The notes below the pieces were generated by a model. That model saw only the letters and a list, made by a program, of their open reading frames with translations. It had not been told where the DNA came from and did no database searches. A program made the translations under genes and the position numbers. 47,466 nucleotides of DNA from Oscillospiraceae bacterium. Its GTDB lineage: Bacteria; Bacillota; Clostridia; Oscillospirales; Acutalibacteraceae. Location: contig SVOS01000013.1 in the NCBI GenBank assembly GCA_015066245.1, positions 1 through 47,466 of the forward strand, written 5' to 3'. Positions 7,434-16,732 of this stretch are shown piece after piece; the first letter of the stretch is position 1, and each line of letters begins with the position of its first letter.

Positions 7434-7856
7434 TCACTTTACAACTTCGTAGGGCCAGTCTATGATACCGCCAAACTCCTTGACATTGGTATAGCCTAAG
7501 TTGACAAGTTCTTCTGAGGCAATTTTGCTACGTCTGCCGCTTCGGCAGTATACAAGGATAAGGGCGTTTTTGTCGGGTAGCTCCAGCTCTGCACGACCTG
7601 CAATCTCATACTCGGGAATAAGGATTGCACCCTTGATGTGACCGCTTGCAAATTCCTCGTAGGTCCTGGCGTCAACGAGAACATACTCCTCATTGCTATC
7701 CATAATTTCTTTTGCCTTATGAGCATCTATCTGCTCATAGCCGAGAGTATTGTCCGCATCAACATTTGCGTTGCCACCATCACTCTGACAAGCACACAAA
7801 CCAAACAAAGAAAGTGATATCAAAAGCATTATTGTAAACCTCCGCAGTTTTCTCAT
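7434..7856 (-). CDS. Rhodanese-domain lipoprotein
   Basis: A 140-residue exported protein. The N-terminus M-R-K-L-R-R-F plus a hydrophobic stretch ends in lipobox L-C-A-C, with Cys23 as the lipidation site. A single rhodanese domain follows, with D-A-R-T-Y-E-E-F-A-S-G-H-I and active-site loop Y-C-R-S-G-R-R-S. The predicted role is sulfur or thiol chemistry at the outer face of the membrane. I start at ATG 7856 because AAAGGAG lies upstream; a longer start at 7907 falls within the promoter. It heads a probable two-gene unit with the nitroreductase. Confidence 0.88.
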   Translation of the reverse strand: MRKLRRFTIMLLISLSLFGLCACQSDGGNANVDADNTLGYEQIDAHKAKEIMDSNEEYVLVDARTYEEFASGHIKGAILIPEYEIAGRAELELPDKNALILVYCRSGRRSKIASEELVNLGYTNVKEFGGIIDWPYEVVK

Positions 7857-7878
7857 AGTATCCGCTCCTTTTAAAGTT

Positions 7879-7907
7879 ATTATATCATTATTCCGAAAAA
7901 ATCTCAA
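7879..7907 (-). promoter_or_regulatory. Promoter of rhodanese-nitroreductase unit
   Basis: On the minus strand, -35 TTGAGA (7902-7907), 17-bp spacer, -10 TATAAT (7879-7884). Confidence 0.65.
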
Positions 7908-7967
7908 TCCCGCTTTCCGTGTACAAATTAATCAGCCACATTTTATCCCAGCATTTTCAAAAACCAA

Positions 7968-7996
7968 TTGTAAAACACCGGGTTTTCTGTTATATT
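7968..7996 (+). promoter_or_regulatory. Promoter of the dockerin protease gene
   Basis: -35 TTGTAA (7968-7973), 17-bp spacer, -10 TATATT (7991-7996), 31 bp before the start codon. Confidence 0.5.
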
Positions 7997-8026
7997 TATT
8001 TTAGATTAAAAAACGGAGGTTTTTTC

Positions 8027-10624
8027 ATGAAGAAATTTAAACGCTTTTGCGTGATCGTATTGGCAATTACGTTTATTTTGTGTACAGCCTTAACTTCTGC
8101 GGTCTATGCCGCACCTACTGCAGTAAATACTGTTCAGGATGGCGTTTCTGTTAAAGCAGGTGACGAATTTTCATTTTATGTCGATTTGACATCACCCTAC
8201 ACTTTAAAAGAAATATCTGCCGTAGTTTTGTATGATACACTGGCACTTGATCTGCTTACTTATGACCCAAGTGTAGCTATGTCGTATATTAACACAAACT
8301 ATGAACCTCCTATGGAATCTACTCAGAACGGCAACGGAATAGAGTTTAAGGTTGAATCTGAAAAGCCTATGGATTTTACAAATCAGAATCGATTCCTTGA
8401 ACTTAAGTTCCGTGCAAACCGAAACACCACTATCAATATCCAGTTCTATTTTAACAGAATGGTAGCAAGTGACAACGCTGTGCTGATAGCTGATAAAGAT
8501 TTTATCCTTGACTCAAGTGTAACGTGGGAGACCACAATTCAGTTCTTGAACGTAACAAAACCTCTTATGTCAGACTGCGAATTTTTGCTCAGTGAAAGCA
8601 GCTACACCTATGACGGCAATGAGAAAAAGCCTGTGGTAAGCGTAATCTACAACCACACTGTACTGACAAAAGATGTCCACTATACTGTGGCTTACTCAAA
8701 TAATATTAACCCCGGTACTGCCACCGTTACCGTTACAGGTATCGGCAACTACGCAGGCACCAAAACCCTTAACTTTACAATAACCGAATCTCAGCCGCAG
8801 AAAATTTCTGTTGCAGATTGTACTATAACCCTTGATAAGACCGTTTACACCTATGACGGAAGTGCAAAGAAACCTTTGGTAACTGTAAAACACGGCACAA
8901 CCATTCTTTTAAACGGTCTGGATTATCTTGTTTCCTACTCAAATAATATAAATGCCGGAACAGCCACAGCTACAATTACCGGTATCGGCAACTACACCGG
9001 CACTGCGTCCAAGACATTTGTGATACAGGGAGTAAAAACAGACGACTTCATCTGGGGCACAGATAACTGGAACTTTAACAACGCTGCTCCTACTTACTTT
9101 CCACACACAAAGTTCAAGGATCAGATCAATGACCATTATATGAATGCGCTCAAGCAAAACCTTACCAACACCGAATACTACGCAATTTTTGAAGGTCCTT
9201 ATTGCTGGCTTAACAATCAGTGGGGAGGCTCCTGCTACGGAATGAGCTCTCTCACTCTGCTTGCAAAGCATGGATATCTGCCCTACGGCAATTATCAGGC
9301 ATCGGCCACAAAACTCAATGACTTTGCGGCTCCTGTTGATAACAAAGAAATCAGCTCTCTTATTACATACTATCAGATGCTCCAGATCAAGGATGTTATC
9401 CAGCAGCAGTACAGAACAGTCCCTCACAGAAGTCACGAAACCAACATCAAGGACATTATTTCTACCCTTGACCAGTACACCAAATGCATTATTTGTTTTG
9501 AGAAAGACGGTTGGGGTGCTCACGCAATCCTTGCTTACGACTATGAATACGGCAGCTGGACATTTAACGGTGTAACCTACGACGGATGCATAGTAGTTTG
9601 TGACCCCAACAGCTCTATATCCTACAACAAAGAAGCCAATATTTACTTCAACTCCAAAACCTACAACTGGGCAATTCCCTTCTATAATTATGCTTCCATA
9701 TCCTCTGCCAAGGGAGCCAGATTTATGTATGTAGGTGCAAATATAGACGAAATCAACCAAGGCGGATATCTTTCAGGCTCAGCACACAGCACCGTGAACA
9801 ATTACGTAGCAAGAATAGACGCCGCTGCAATTTCTGAGGACCGCACTGTTTCAAAGGTTGTAGGCACAAACGGACATTATATGGCTCAGGCAAGCGCTCC
9901 CGGAGAAATTGTCGAGGATTATTCCTATATTGTAGGAAGCGAATCAAAGGGAACCGCAGGCTACAACATTTATGATGCAAATGCAGCTTACAAAGTTAAG
10001 CAGGACACTCCCGTTGAGCTTTCGCTTTCTATGGACTATGACAACTGCTATCTTACAGGAAGCTCTATGGCAGGAACCTCTGTTGTTTTTGACAAAAATG
10101 GTTACGTTGAAGTTCTCGGCGAAGCTGCTGACTTCAGCTTATCTATGACTTTTGATGAAAATTATCCCACAAGCTGGTTTACTTTAAGCATTGAGGGCAC
10201 AGGCGCAAGCAACGCTTCTCTGAAGATGGAAAAGGACGGTTATGTTCTTACCTCAGATAATCTTAGCGATATCACAGTAAGTTCCTGCAATAAAGATGTA
10301 TCTGCAAACGCAAGTTTCTCCACAAACTATCCCTCGGTTTTCATCTACGAAATCAATGAAACTACCATTGGCGTAAAGGCAGACACAGACAACAACGGCA
10401 CCTATGAAACCGTGATTAAAACCGAGTCCGAAACCGTACTTTTAGGCGATGTAAATCTGGACAATAAGCTCAATATCAAAGATGCAACCGCAATTCAGAA
10501 GCACCTTGCTACAGTTATCACATTGGATTCCAAGGCACTCTCTGTTGCCGACTTCAATGAAGACGGCAAGCTTAACATCAAAGATGTTACTTCCATTCAG
10601 AAGAGACTTGCAGGTATTCTCTAA
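8027..10624 (+). CDS. Secreted papain-like cysteine protease with Ig-like repeats and C-terminal dockerin
   Basis: An 865-residue exported protein, start set by ACGGAGG eight bases upstream. The signal peptide covers residues 1-28 (A-V-Y-A/A). Residues ~35-185 form a beta-rich domain resembling cohesin/carbohydrate-binding folds. Two ~80-residue repeats follow, each with Y-T-Y-D-G near the start and G-I-G-N-Y near the end. The catalytic domain has a papain-like triad order: Cys403 in G-G-S-C-Y-G-M-S-S, His499 in W-G-A-H-A-I-L-A-Y-D, Asp526 in V-C-D-P-N-S. The dockerin spans about residues 805-865 with two calcium loops, each followed by I-K-D-x-T. Dockerins bind cohesins on cellulosome scaffoldins, so this may be a scaffold-attached protease. 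The substrate is unknown. Confidence 0.85.
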   Translation: MKKFKRFCVIVLAITFILCTALTSAVYAAPTAVNTVQDGVSVKAGDEFSFYVDLTSPYTLKEISAVVLYDTLALDLLTYDPSVAMSYINTNYEPPMESTQNGNGIEFKVESEKPMDFTNQNRFLELKFRANRNTTINIQFYFNRMVASDNAVLIADKDFILDSSVTWETTIQFLNVTKPLMSDCEFLLSESSYTYDGNEKKPVVSVIYNHTVLTKDVHYTVAYSNNINPGTATVTVTGIGNYAGTKTLNFTITESQPQKISVADCTITLDKTVYTYDGSAKKPLVTVKHGTTILLNGLDYLVSYSNNINAGTATATITGIGNYTGTASKTFVIQGVKTDDFIWGTDNWNFNNAAPTYFPHTKFKDQINDHYMNALKQNLTNTEYYAIFEGPYCWLNNQWGGSCYGMSSLTLLAKHGYLPYGNYQASATKLNDFAAPVDNKEISSLITYYQMLQIKDVIQQQYRTVPHRSHETNIKDIISTLDQYTKCIICFEKDGWGAHAILAYDYEYGSWTFNGVTYDGCIVVCDPNSSISYNKEANIYFNSKTYNWAIPFYNYASISSAKGARFMYVGANIDEINQGGYLSGSAHSTVNNYVARIDAAAISEDRTVSKVVGTNGHYMAQASAPGEIVEDYSYIVGSESKGTAGYNIYDANAAYKVKQDTPVELSLSMDYDNCYLTGSSMAGTSVVFDKNGYVEVLGEAADFSLSMTFDENYPTSWFTLSIEGTGASNASLKMEKDGYVLTSDNLSDITVSSCNKDVSANASFSTNYPSVFIYEINETTIGVKADTDNNGTYETVIKTESETVLLGDVNLDNKLNIKDATAIQKHLATVITLDSKALSVADFNEDGKLNIKDVTSIQKRLAGIL

Positions 10625-10642
10625 GTAAACAAACCAATTAAT

Positions 10643-10665
10643 ATCTCCCCGTAAAACGGGGGGAT
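10643..10665 (+). terminator. Hairpin downstream of dockerin protease
   Basis: ATCTCCCCGT pairs with ACGGGGGGAT (one G-T pair) around a 3-nt loop, followed by TTTCATTT. A moderate terminator. Confidence 0.55.
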
Positions 10666-10848
10666 TTCATTTGCGGGCATAAACCTAATATTACTTTCTA
10701 TGCACAAATGCGTTTTTACTTACTGCCAGCTATGCAACTGTTACTACTAACCAAAACAGATTTGGCTTACACTTCCATTTGGTATGTGCTAAGCTACACG
10801 TTGTTTTGAACCACGCAACTATGTCTTAGTTTTCGCTATACAACAAAA
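10666..10848. other. Intergenic stretch without recognisable gene
   Basis: About 180 bp between two terminators of convergent genes. I see no ribosome binding site, gene or clear repeat in it. Confidence 0.5.
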
Positions 10849-10881
10849 GCAACCTTACATCGCTACACGATATAAGGTTGC
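10849..10881. terminator. Strong bidirectional terminator of the kinase operon
   Basis: A perfect 14-bp stem (10849-10862 with 10868-10881), 5-nt loop, T run on the plus strand and TTTTGTTG on the minus strand. The stem core GCAACCTT/AAGGTTGC is the same as in the terminator near 565. Confidence 0.85.
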
Positions 10882-10919
10882 TTTTAATTTAATATTCAAT
10901 CATTGCTTTGGCTAAAATA

Positions 10920-13160
10920 TTACTGCTTGGTAAAAGTTCGACCGGTAGGTTCAGAAGCATGATCGTATACGTCCGCAATGTTATAATATATACCTTCAGA
11001 CAATATCATATTGGACAAATCAACATTAAAACCTTCTTTTCCATCTTCTTCAGGTACAAGGAAGTCCATATTCACTACGCAAAAATAATAGACACCTTCA
11101 TCTTCTCGCGACCCTGAAGAAAAAGCCGATTCTGATTTCATTTCTGTTGTTCTGGTATAGCTAACAACAAAGTTGGATTCATTATCAGTAATAAACATAC
11201 TGTTATCATCGGTATGTTGGGCATCGTATAATCTCAATGTAGTTTTTTCATATTCATCTTCGTAAACCCAAATGCCCTCTAAATCATTCAATACATCACT
11301 ATAATCTACAACCTCTTCGGTTTCGGGTTCTATATATTCTGTAACGTACGGATCTTCATATTCTGCGTCAGTTTCTTCATCCATAAAATCAATAACAGCA
11401 TCTATGTCAGAGACATATGCAACATCTTCGTTCTGATTTGCAAAAATTGGCCAAACAAACACAACAACTACTACCACCGCAACAATAAGCACAGCTGCAC
11501 CGATAATAGCAAAAATCCACCACTTTGGCTTACTCTTTTTGGAAGGATAAGATTTAGGTGAAAAATCCTCGGCTGTAGGACCGCTGTAAGGTTTGGCTTC
11601 ATATTTTGGAGTTGACTTAGGTCCGCTGTTACCTCCACCAAAAGGATCAAAATCCGTAGATGGTGTATAAGGCCCTGATGAAAAATCCTGAGGAGGTGTA
11701 TAGGGTGTTGCCGAAACCTCCTTAGAAGGCTCAGGCTCAAATGATGTCTGTCCAAAGTCGCTTGCAAAAGAAGGCTGCTGACTTTCAGCGTACTCCGGAT
11801 CAGCATTCTGCTGCCCAAAGCTATTACCATCAGTTGAATGGTCACCTACTGTAAAGTCATCTTGTGATGAAAATTCAAGCTCATCCGAAGCATCCGTATA
11901 ATCATTATTCATAAAGCTTGTCTGGGGTGCAAACGGATCATCAATCTCAGAAGGAGTATTGATAAAGTTAGGTTCTTCCTCTCTGTCAACCACTGGAACT
12001 TTATCAAAAACACCTATCGTACCCTCTTGCTCTTCCTCTCTTGACAAACGAACGGAAGTATCAAAATCATATGGAGTTGCACATTCTTTTGCGATTTCGA
12101 ATACGTCTTCGGCGGTTTCTTCCGGTATTTCATCAATACGATCATCAGAGGCTTCGATTTTATTCTTACCAAAAACAGAAACGGTTTTCTCGCTCTTAGT
12201 TTCAGTAGTATCTTCAGGGGTATTAAGCTCTTCGTTTTCTTTAAGAGTTTCAAGTATTGTCTGAAGTTCTGCCTTTAACTGAGCGGCAGAATGATATCTG
12301 TCCTCGCTCTTGAATGCACATGCTTTGAGAATCACAGAGTTAAGTCTGTCATCAAGTCCTGCGATAGGAGGTATATCTCTGCCATTCATTCTATAAACAA
12401 GCGCATCGCTTTTGTCGCTGTACTGAATTATCTGAGGAAACGCAGGCAAAAACGGCTCGCGGTTATTGTTAAGCAACTTATACATAACAATACCCAAAGA
12501 ATAAATATCAACGTCTGTGCCGTATTTTTCTCCCTTATACACCTCGGGCGCCATAAATGTATATGTACCTTTTTTAGATAGCCCTGCCATGGTTTTATCT
12601 ATGGTTCTGGCTACACCAAAATCACCAAGCTTATAGGTACCGTTTTCGGATACAAAAATATTATCAGGCTTTATATCTCGGTGAATTATCTTATGTGTTT
12701 CGCAATCTTCCAACGCTTTACACATATCAATTCCAAGTTTTATCACGTCTGCAACCGTAAGAGAGTTCTCTCTAAAATACAACGGCGCTGCTTTGAGAAG
12801 CTCCATTCGGATAACAATATCCCATCCGAAAGAATCTTCATGTTCTACAACATAATAATCTTCATATCTTACGATATTGTTATTATCTCTGAGCTTTTTC
12901 ATCAGGGCTATTTCCTGCACAACTTCTTCTACCAATCCACGGTAGTATGCAGTTACACTCTGATCATCCATACCATCATTTTTAAGGCTCTGAATTTCAG
13001 CTGAAGAAGTAGGCACAGAAATAACCTTAAGTGCACATCGCTCTTCTATACCAAAGCGATTGCGGGCTATCTCATATACTTTACCGAAGCTTCCTTCTCC
13101 AATTAATCGGACAGTTTCCCAATCCTGCCACAATTTACTGATATCATATAAATCACTCAT
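10920..13160 (-). CDS. Membrane-anchored Ser/Thr protein kinase (Hanks type), receptor-like
   Basis: A 746-residue kinase. The catalytic domain covers about residues 10-300: glycine loop G-E-G-S-F-G-K-V (21-28), ATP-binding Lys45, H-R-D-I-K-P-D-N (160-167), D-F-G (180-182), A-P-E (204-206). All key residues are present, so it should be active. A long acidic, then Pro/Ser-rich linker (300-545) contains two related motifs, T326-V-S-V-F-G-K and T381-I-G-V-F-D-K. K-P-K-W-W precedes a single transmembrane helix (~549-573). A ~170-residue outer domain begins L-E-G-I-W and has no PASTA repeats. The start has CGGAGGTAAAT upstream. Last gene of the PP2C-led cassette, 101 bp after a frameshifted paralogue. 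Confidence 0.92.
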   Translation of the reverse strand: MSDLYDISKLWQDWETVRLIGEGSFGKVYEIARNRFGIEERCALKVISVPTSSAEIQSLKNDGMDDQSVTAYYRGLVEEVVQEIALMKKLRDNNNIVRYEDYYVVEHEDSFGWDIVIRMELLKAAPLYFRENSLTVADVIKLGIDMCKALEDCETHKIIHRDIKPDNIFVSENGTYKLGDFGVARTIDKTMAGLSKKGTYTFMAPEVYKGEKYGTDVDIYSLGIVMYKLLNNNREPFLPAFPQIIQYSDKSDALVYRMNGRDIPPIAGLDDRLNSVILKACAFKSEDRYHSAAQLKAELQTILETLKENEELNTPEDTTETKSEKTVSVFGKNKIEASDDRIDEIPEETAEDVFEIAKECATPYDFDTSVRLSREEEQEGTIGVFDKVPVVDREEEPNFINTPSEIDDPFAPQTSFMNNDYTDASDELEFSSQDDFTVGDHSTDGNSFGQQNADPEYAESQQPSFASDFGQTSFEPEPSKEVSATPYTPPQDFSSGPYTPSTDFDPFGGGNSGPKSTPKYEAKPYSGPTAEDFSPKSYPSKKSKPKWWIFAIIGAAVLIVAVVVVVVFVWPIFANQNEDVAYVSDIDAVIDFMDEETDAEYEDPYVTEYIEPETEEVVDYSDVLNDLEGIWVYEDEYEKTTLRLYDAQHTDDNSMFITDNESNFVVSYTRTTEMKSESAFSSGSREDEGVYYFCVVNMDFLVPEEDGKEGFNVDLSNMILSEGIYYNIADVYDHASEPTGRTFTKQ

Positions 13161-13261
13161 ATTTACCTCCGCAATACAAATCTAATCTATATATTTTGTT
13201 TTGATTTGTGATAAACACATCATTTCATTACGCCTTAAATAAAACTGATGTTTATGCTTAA

Positions 13262-15113
13262 TTACTGTTTGTGGTAAGTACCCAACCATTCTCCTGTATG
13301 ACAATCGTATTCATTTAAAACACCATTTTCCCAATACATGCAAAAATAAGGGTACATATCAACATAATCTAATGGGTCATCGAAACCGGCATGTCCATGG
13401 TGTTGATTTCCTTCGTAGTACTTAGAGTAATAAAGCGAACCTCCGTCAGTATAAAAATAATAAGACTGGTCCCTGGATTCCTCAATCCAATCCCCAAGCA
13501 AGTCATATTCGGTAAAATAATTTACTTCTTCTTGAGGAAGTTCTTCAGATTCAGTATATTCACTATATTCATATATAGTTGTGGGCTCCTCAAAATACTC
13601 TTGTGTATCAAATTCTTCCTCCATAATAGCAGTGAAATCTTCGACATTATCATTAGGAACATAGTCATTATTATTTTCGTAAATTATATTGTTTTCACTG
13701 CCGATATTATTAGAATCTTCAGTATCGATAATCTCTGAATTATTGCTTGTAAAGCTCACAGCTAAAACAATAATAATCGCCGCTACAACTGCTGCACCTA
13801 AACCCGCAATCAAGAAAATCCACCATTTAGGTTTCTTTTTCTCTTTTGTTTCTTCTTTTGCTGTTTCGGGTGTTTTTTCTGCTATATCTTTTGATTTCTT
13901 TTCAGCTGCTTTCTGTTCTGAAATCTCTGCAGGTCTTTGGGAGGGTATTGGAGCTTTGCCGAAAATGCTCACGGTGTCCTCTTTATCTTCCTCTTGCTCT
14001 ATATATACAGAAGGTTCTTTTGCAGAAACAGCATCAACTTCTTTTGTACTTTCTGCTTCAACTGTTTCTGCCTCATTATCTTCTGTAACATCTTCCTTTA
14101 CAGAAGTTTCAAGTCTTTTTAAATCGATAACGGACACTGTTTTGTCGGTTTTATCTTCCAAAACTTCTGCAGATGTTAAATTTTCGCCCATTGCATTGAT
14201 AGTATCAAGAATATTCTGAAGTTCTGCCTTCAACTGAGCGGCAGAATGATATCTGTCCTCGCTCTTGAATGCACATGCTTTGAGAATCACAGAGTTAAGT
14301 CTGTCGTCAAGTCCTGCGATAGGAGGTATATCTCTGCCATTCATTCTATAAACAAGAGCATCGCTCTTGTCGCTGTACTGAATTGTCTGAGGAAATGGCG
14401 GTAGAAACGGCTCGCGGTTATTGTTAAGCAACTTATACATAACAATACCCAAAGAATAAATATCAACGTCTATGCCGTATTTTTCTCCTTTATACCTCAG
14501 GTGCCATAAATGTATATGTACCTTTTTTAGATAGTCCTGCCATAGTTTTATCTATGGTTCTGGCTACACCAAAATCACCAAGCTTATAGGTACCATCTTC
14601 GGATACAAAAATATTATCAGGTTTTATATCTCGATGAATTATCTTATGTGTTTCGCAATCTTCCAACGCTTTACACATATCAATTCCAAGTTTCAGCACC
14701 TCAGAAACCGTCAGCGAAATCTCTTTGAAATACACAGGAGACGCCTTGAGAAGCTCCATTCGGATAACAATATCCCATCCGAAAGAATCTTCATGTTCTA
14801 CAACACAAAAATCTTCATATCTTACGATATTGTTATTATTCCTTAGCTTTTTCATCAGAGCAATTTCCTGCACAACCTCTTCTACCAATCCTCGATAGTA
14901 TGCAGTTACACTCTGGTCATCCATACCATCATTTTTAAGGCTCTGAACTTCTGCTTTAGAGTCAGGTATGGTAATCACCTTAAGCGCACAATGCTCTTCT
15001 ATACCAAAGCGATTGCGGGCTATCTCATATACTTTACCGAAGCTTCCTTCTCCAATTAATCGGACAGTTTCCCAATCCTGCCACAACTTGCCGATATCAT
15101 ATAATTCGCTCAT
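13262..15113 (-). pseudogene. Frameshifted receptor-like Ser/Thr kinase, paralogue of the 10920-13160 gene
   Basis: Two reading frames together make a full kinase. The first (15113 to 14490) encodes residues 1-207 with glycine loop, Lys, H-R-D and D-F-G, and stops directly after A-P-E-V. The second (about 14489 to 13262) continues with Y-K-G-E-K-Y-G and carries the C-lobe, an acidic linker, K-P-K-W-W, a transmembrane helix and an outer domain beginning L-L-G-D-W. Compared with the intact neighbour, two bases are missing near 14495, turning V-Y-K into V-stop. No start codon suits the second part. The linker has T-V-S-V-I-D and T-V-S-I-F-G-K motifs. Long stretches are nearly identical to the intact copy. 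Most likely a recent inactivation; an assembly error cannot be excluded. Confidence 0.8.
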
Positions 15114-15135
15114 ATCTTCCCCTCAATATATACTA

Positions 15136-15765
15136 TCATTTATTGTCGGTTACAGGAGAATAGTAACACATATTTCCTTCGTCATAAAGCTTTCCTGAAG
15201 TATATTGAAAACTTTGTGTATCACCAGTTATTTTGTTTGATTCTTCATCAAAAATACAACCGAAACTTAGATAAACTGAGTTACTGTCATAAGAGCCAGT
15301 CGACTTAACACAATAAAGCTGATCGTTTTCTGTAAAAAACACTACTTCATTGTAGTTGCTTTCACTACCGTATCTCCATCGTGTATCACAAAGCTCTTCT
15401 AATGTAATATCATCCATAGCTTTAGGCACTATAAAAATCAGAACTATTGCTACAGATATTACCAACACCGTTGCTATGGCAATACCCAGTAGTATGATTT
15501 TTCTCTTTTTGTCTTTCCAAAAATTTGTTTCAGGCTTATAAACCTTATCGTTAAACTCTTCATAAGAAGGCTTGGGAGCAACCGGTTTCGGCTCTGTATA
15601 ATCCACATCAGATTTTTTCTTCTCCCATGGCAAACTGTCGCTCTTAGGCTTTGCATAATTACGTCCTCCAAAAACAGACACTGTCTTATCCATATCCGTC
15701 TGTTCTTGAGTTTCGTCATAAAATATCTTTTTGTTTTTTACTTCTTCAAAATCCGAATTATTCAT
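15136..15765 (-). CDS. Single-pass membrane protein of the kinase cassette (no kinase domain)
   Basis: A 209-residue protein not matching a family I can name. It has an acidic N-terminus, then D-K-T28-V-S-V-F-G, the same motif found in the linkers of both kinases. A Lys/Pro-rich stretch, one transmembrane helix (~89-113) after K-D-K-K-R-K, and a ~95-residue outer domain starting L-C-D-T-R-W follow. It thus looks like the linker, membrane and outer parts of the neighbouring kinases without the catalytic domain. It lies 22 bp upstream of the frameshifted kinase and 33 bp downstream of the PP2C phosphatase, in one operon. A role as substrate, adaptor or co-receptor is inference. Confidence 0.75.
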   Translation of the reverse strand: MNNSDFEEVKNKKIFYDETQEQTDMDKTVSVFGGRNYAKPKSDSLPWEKKKSDVDYTEPKPVAPKPSYEEFNDKVYKPETNFWKDKKRKIILLGIAIATVLVISVAIVLIFIVPKAMDDITLEELCDTRWRYGSESNYNEVVFFTENDQLYCVKSTGSYDSNSVYLSFGCIFDEESNKITGDTQSFQYTSGKLYDEGNMCYYSPVTDNK

Positions 15766-15798
15766 AAAATCAGCCTCTAAATATCCATTGAATCGGAT

Positions 15799-16572
15799 TT
15801 ATTTTATTTGTATGGTTATGATTGTTATGTTGTCTTTTCCACCGTTTTCAAGAGCTCTCGCACATAAGATTTTTGTAATTTTTCCCACGGGTATATCCAT
15901 AGACAGTGTTTGTGCGATTTCCTCTCTGCTAACCATATCGGTCAATCCGTCACTGCAAATCAAAAATTTGTCACCTGTGCACACTTTTTCCGAAATCACA
16001 TAAGGCTCTATAATCATTTCATCAGGGAATATTCCCAAATGCTGAGTCAGCTTGTATTTTTTGTTTGGTGGAAGGTTTTCTTCTCCCAACATTTTAATAT
16101 ACGTTTCTTTTTCTGTATGCTCATGAGAAATCTCAGAAAGCTCTGACTTTCTAAGCATAAATATAGGGCTATCGCCAATATTACACATATAATATCTGCT
16201 TTTCGCAAAACACAACATTGCCGCAGTTGTACCCATGCGTTTTTTGATGATATTATTCATTTCATCGCATAATAAATCATTTGCTTTTTTGCATATCTCA
16301 ACAAGTATTTCTTCGGTGTTGTCGGATTTGTCAAAGCTATTCATTGCATCCACCGCGACCGAAGCTGCTATATAAGACGCACGCTCTCCTGCGCTTATGC
16401 CACCCATACCATCAAATACGCCAAACAACGCACCGTGCTGAGGTGGTCTTTTAGTTCCTTCTAATTTAGAAGCATTTACCTCATCAGGCATCATGCTGTT
16501 GAAGCAATAATTATCTTCATTTTTTTCTCTGCATTTTCCGGGATGGCTAATTACACCTGCAACAATTTTCAT
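15799..16572 (-). CDS. PP2C family Ser/Thr protein phosphatase
   Basis: A 257-residue cytosolic PPM phosphatase. Metal-binding motifs are intact: N-E-D near residues 18-20, V-F-D-G-M-G-G at 52-58, C-S-D-G-L-T-D near 210 and G-G-K-D-N near 246. Bacterial enzymes of this family (PrpC, Stp) reverse phosphorylation by Hanks kinases encoded beside them. It is the first gene of the operon leading to the kinases. Start at ATG 16572; a GTG three codons upstream is an alternative. The expected partners are the kinases at 10920-15113, and the candidate targets are their T-V-S-V-F motifs. Confidence 0.93.
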   Translation of the reverse strand: MKIVAGVISHPGKCREKNEDNYCFNSMMPDEVNASKLEGTKRPPQHGALFGVFDGMGGISAGERASYIAASVAVDAMNSFDKSDNTEEILVEICKKANDLLCDEMNNIIKKRMGTTAAMLCFAKSRYYMCNIGDSPIFMLRKSELSEISHEHTEKETYIKMLGEENLPPNKKYKLTQHLGIFPDEMIIEPYVISEKVCTGDKFLICSDGLTDMVSREEIAQTLSMDIPVGKITKILCARALENGGKDNITIITIQIK

Positions 16573-16697
16573 AGCTTTCACTTCTTTGATAAAATAGTAT
16601 AAAATATGCCGTCAAAATATTGTTAACACCAGGACGGTTTGTGTGTATTTGATAAAATAAACCCTATAAACTATCAATCTTTGTATATCTATTCAAA

Positions 16698-16726
16698 AGA
16701 ATACCATTTAAAATAAACAGTGTCAA
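16698..16726 (-). promoter_or_regulatory. Promoter of the phosphatase-kinase operon
   Basis: On the minus strand, consensus -35 TTGACA (16721-16726), 17-bp spacer, -10 TATTCT (16698-16703). It lies directly behind the MmcQ gene and leaves a ~115-base leader before the PP2C start. Confidence 0.6.
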
Positions 16727-16732
16727 GTTAAT

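Noticed and set aside
8939..9760. A 273-codon open frame antisense to the dockerin protease
   Set aside because: It is an overlap artefact of codon use in the sense gene, which has signal peptide, domains and a ribosome binding site.
14453..14510. Programmed frameshifting to restore the second kinase
   Set aside because: There is no slippery sequence at the stop codon, and comparison with the intact paralogue shows a plain loss of two bases.
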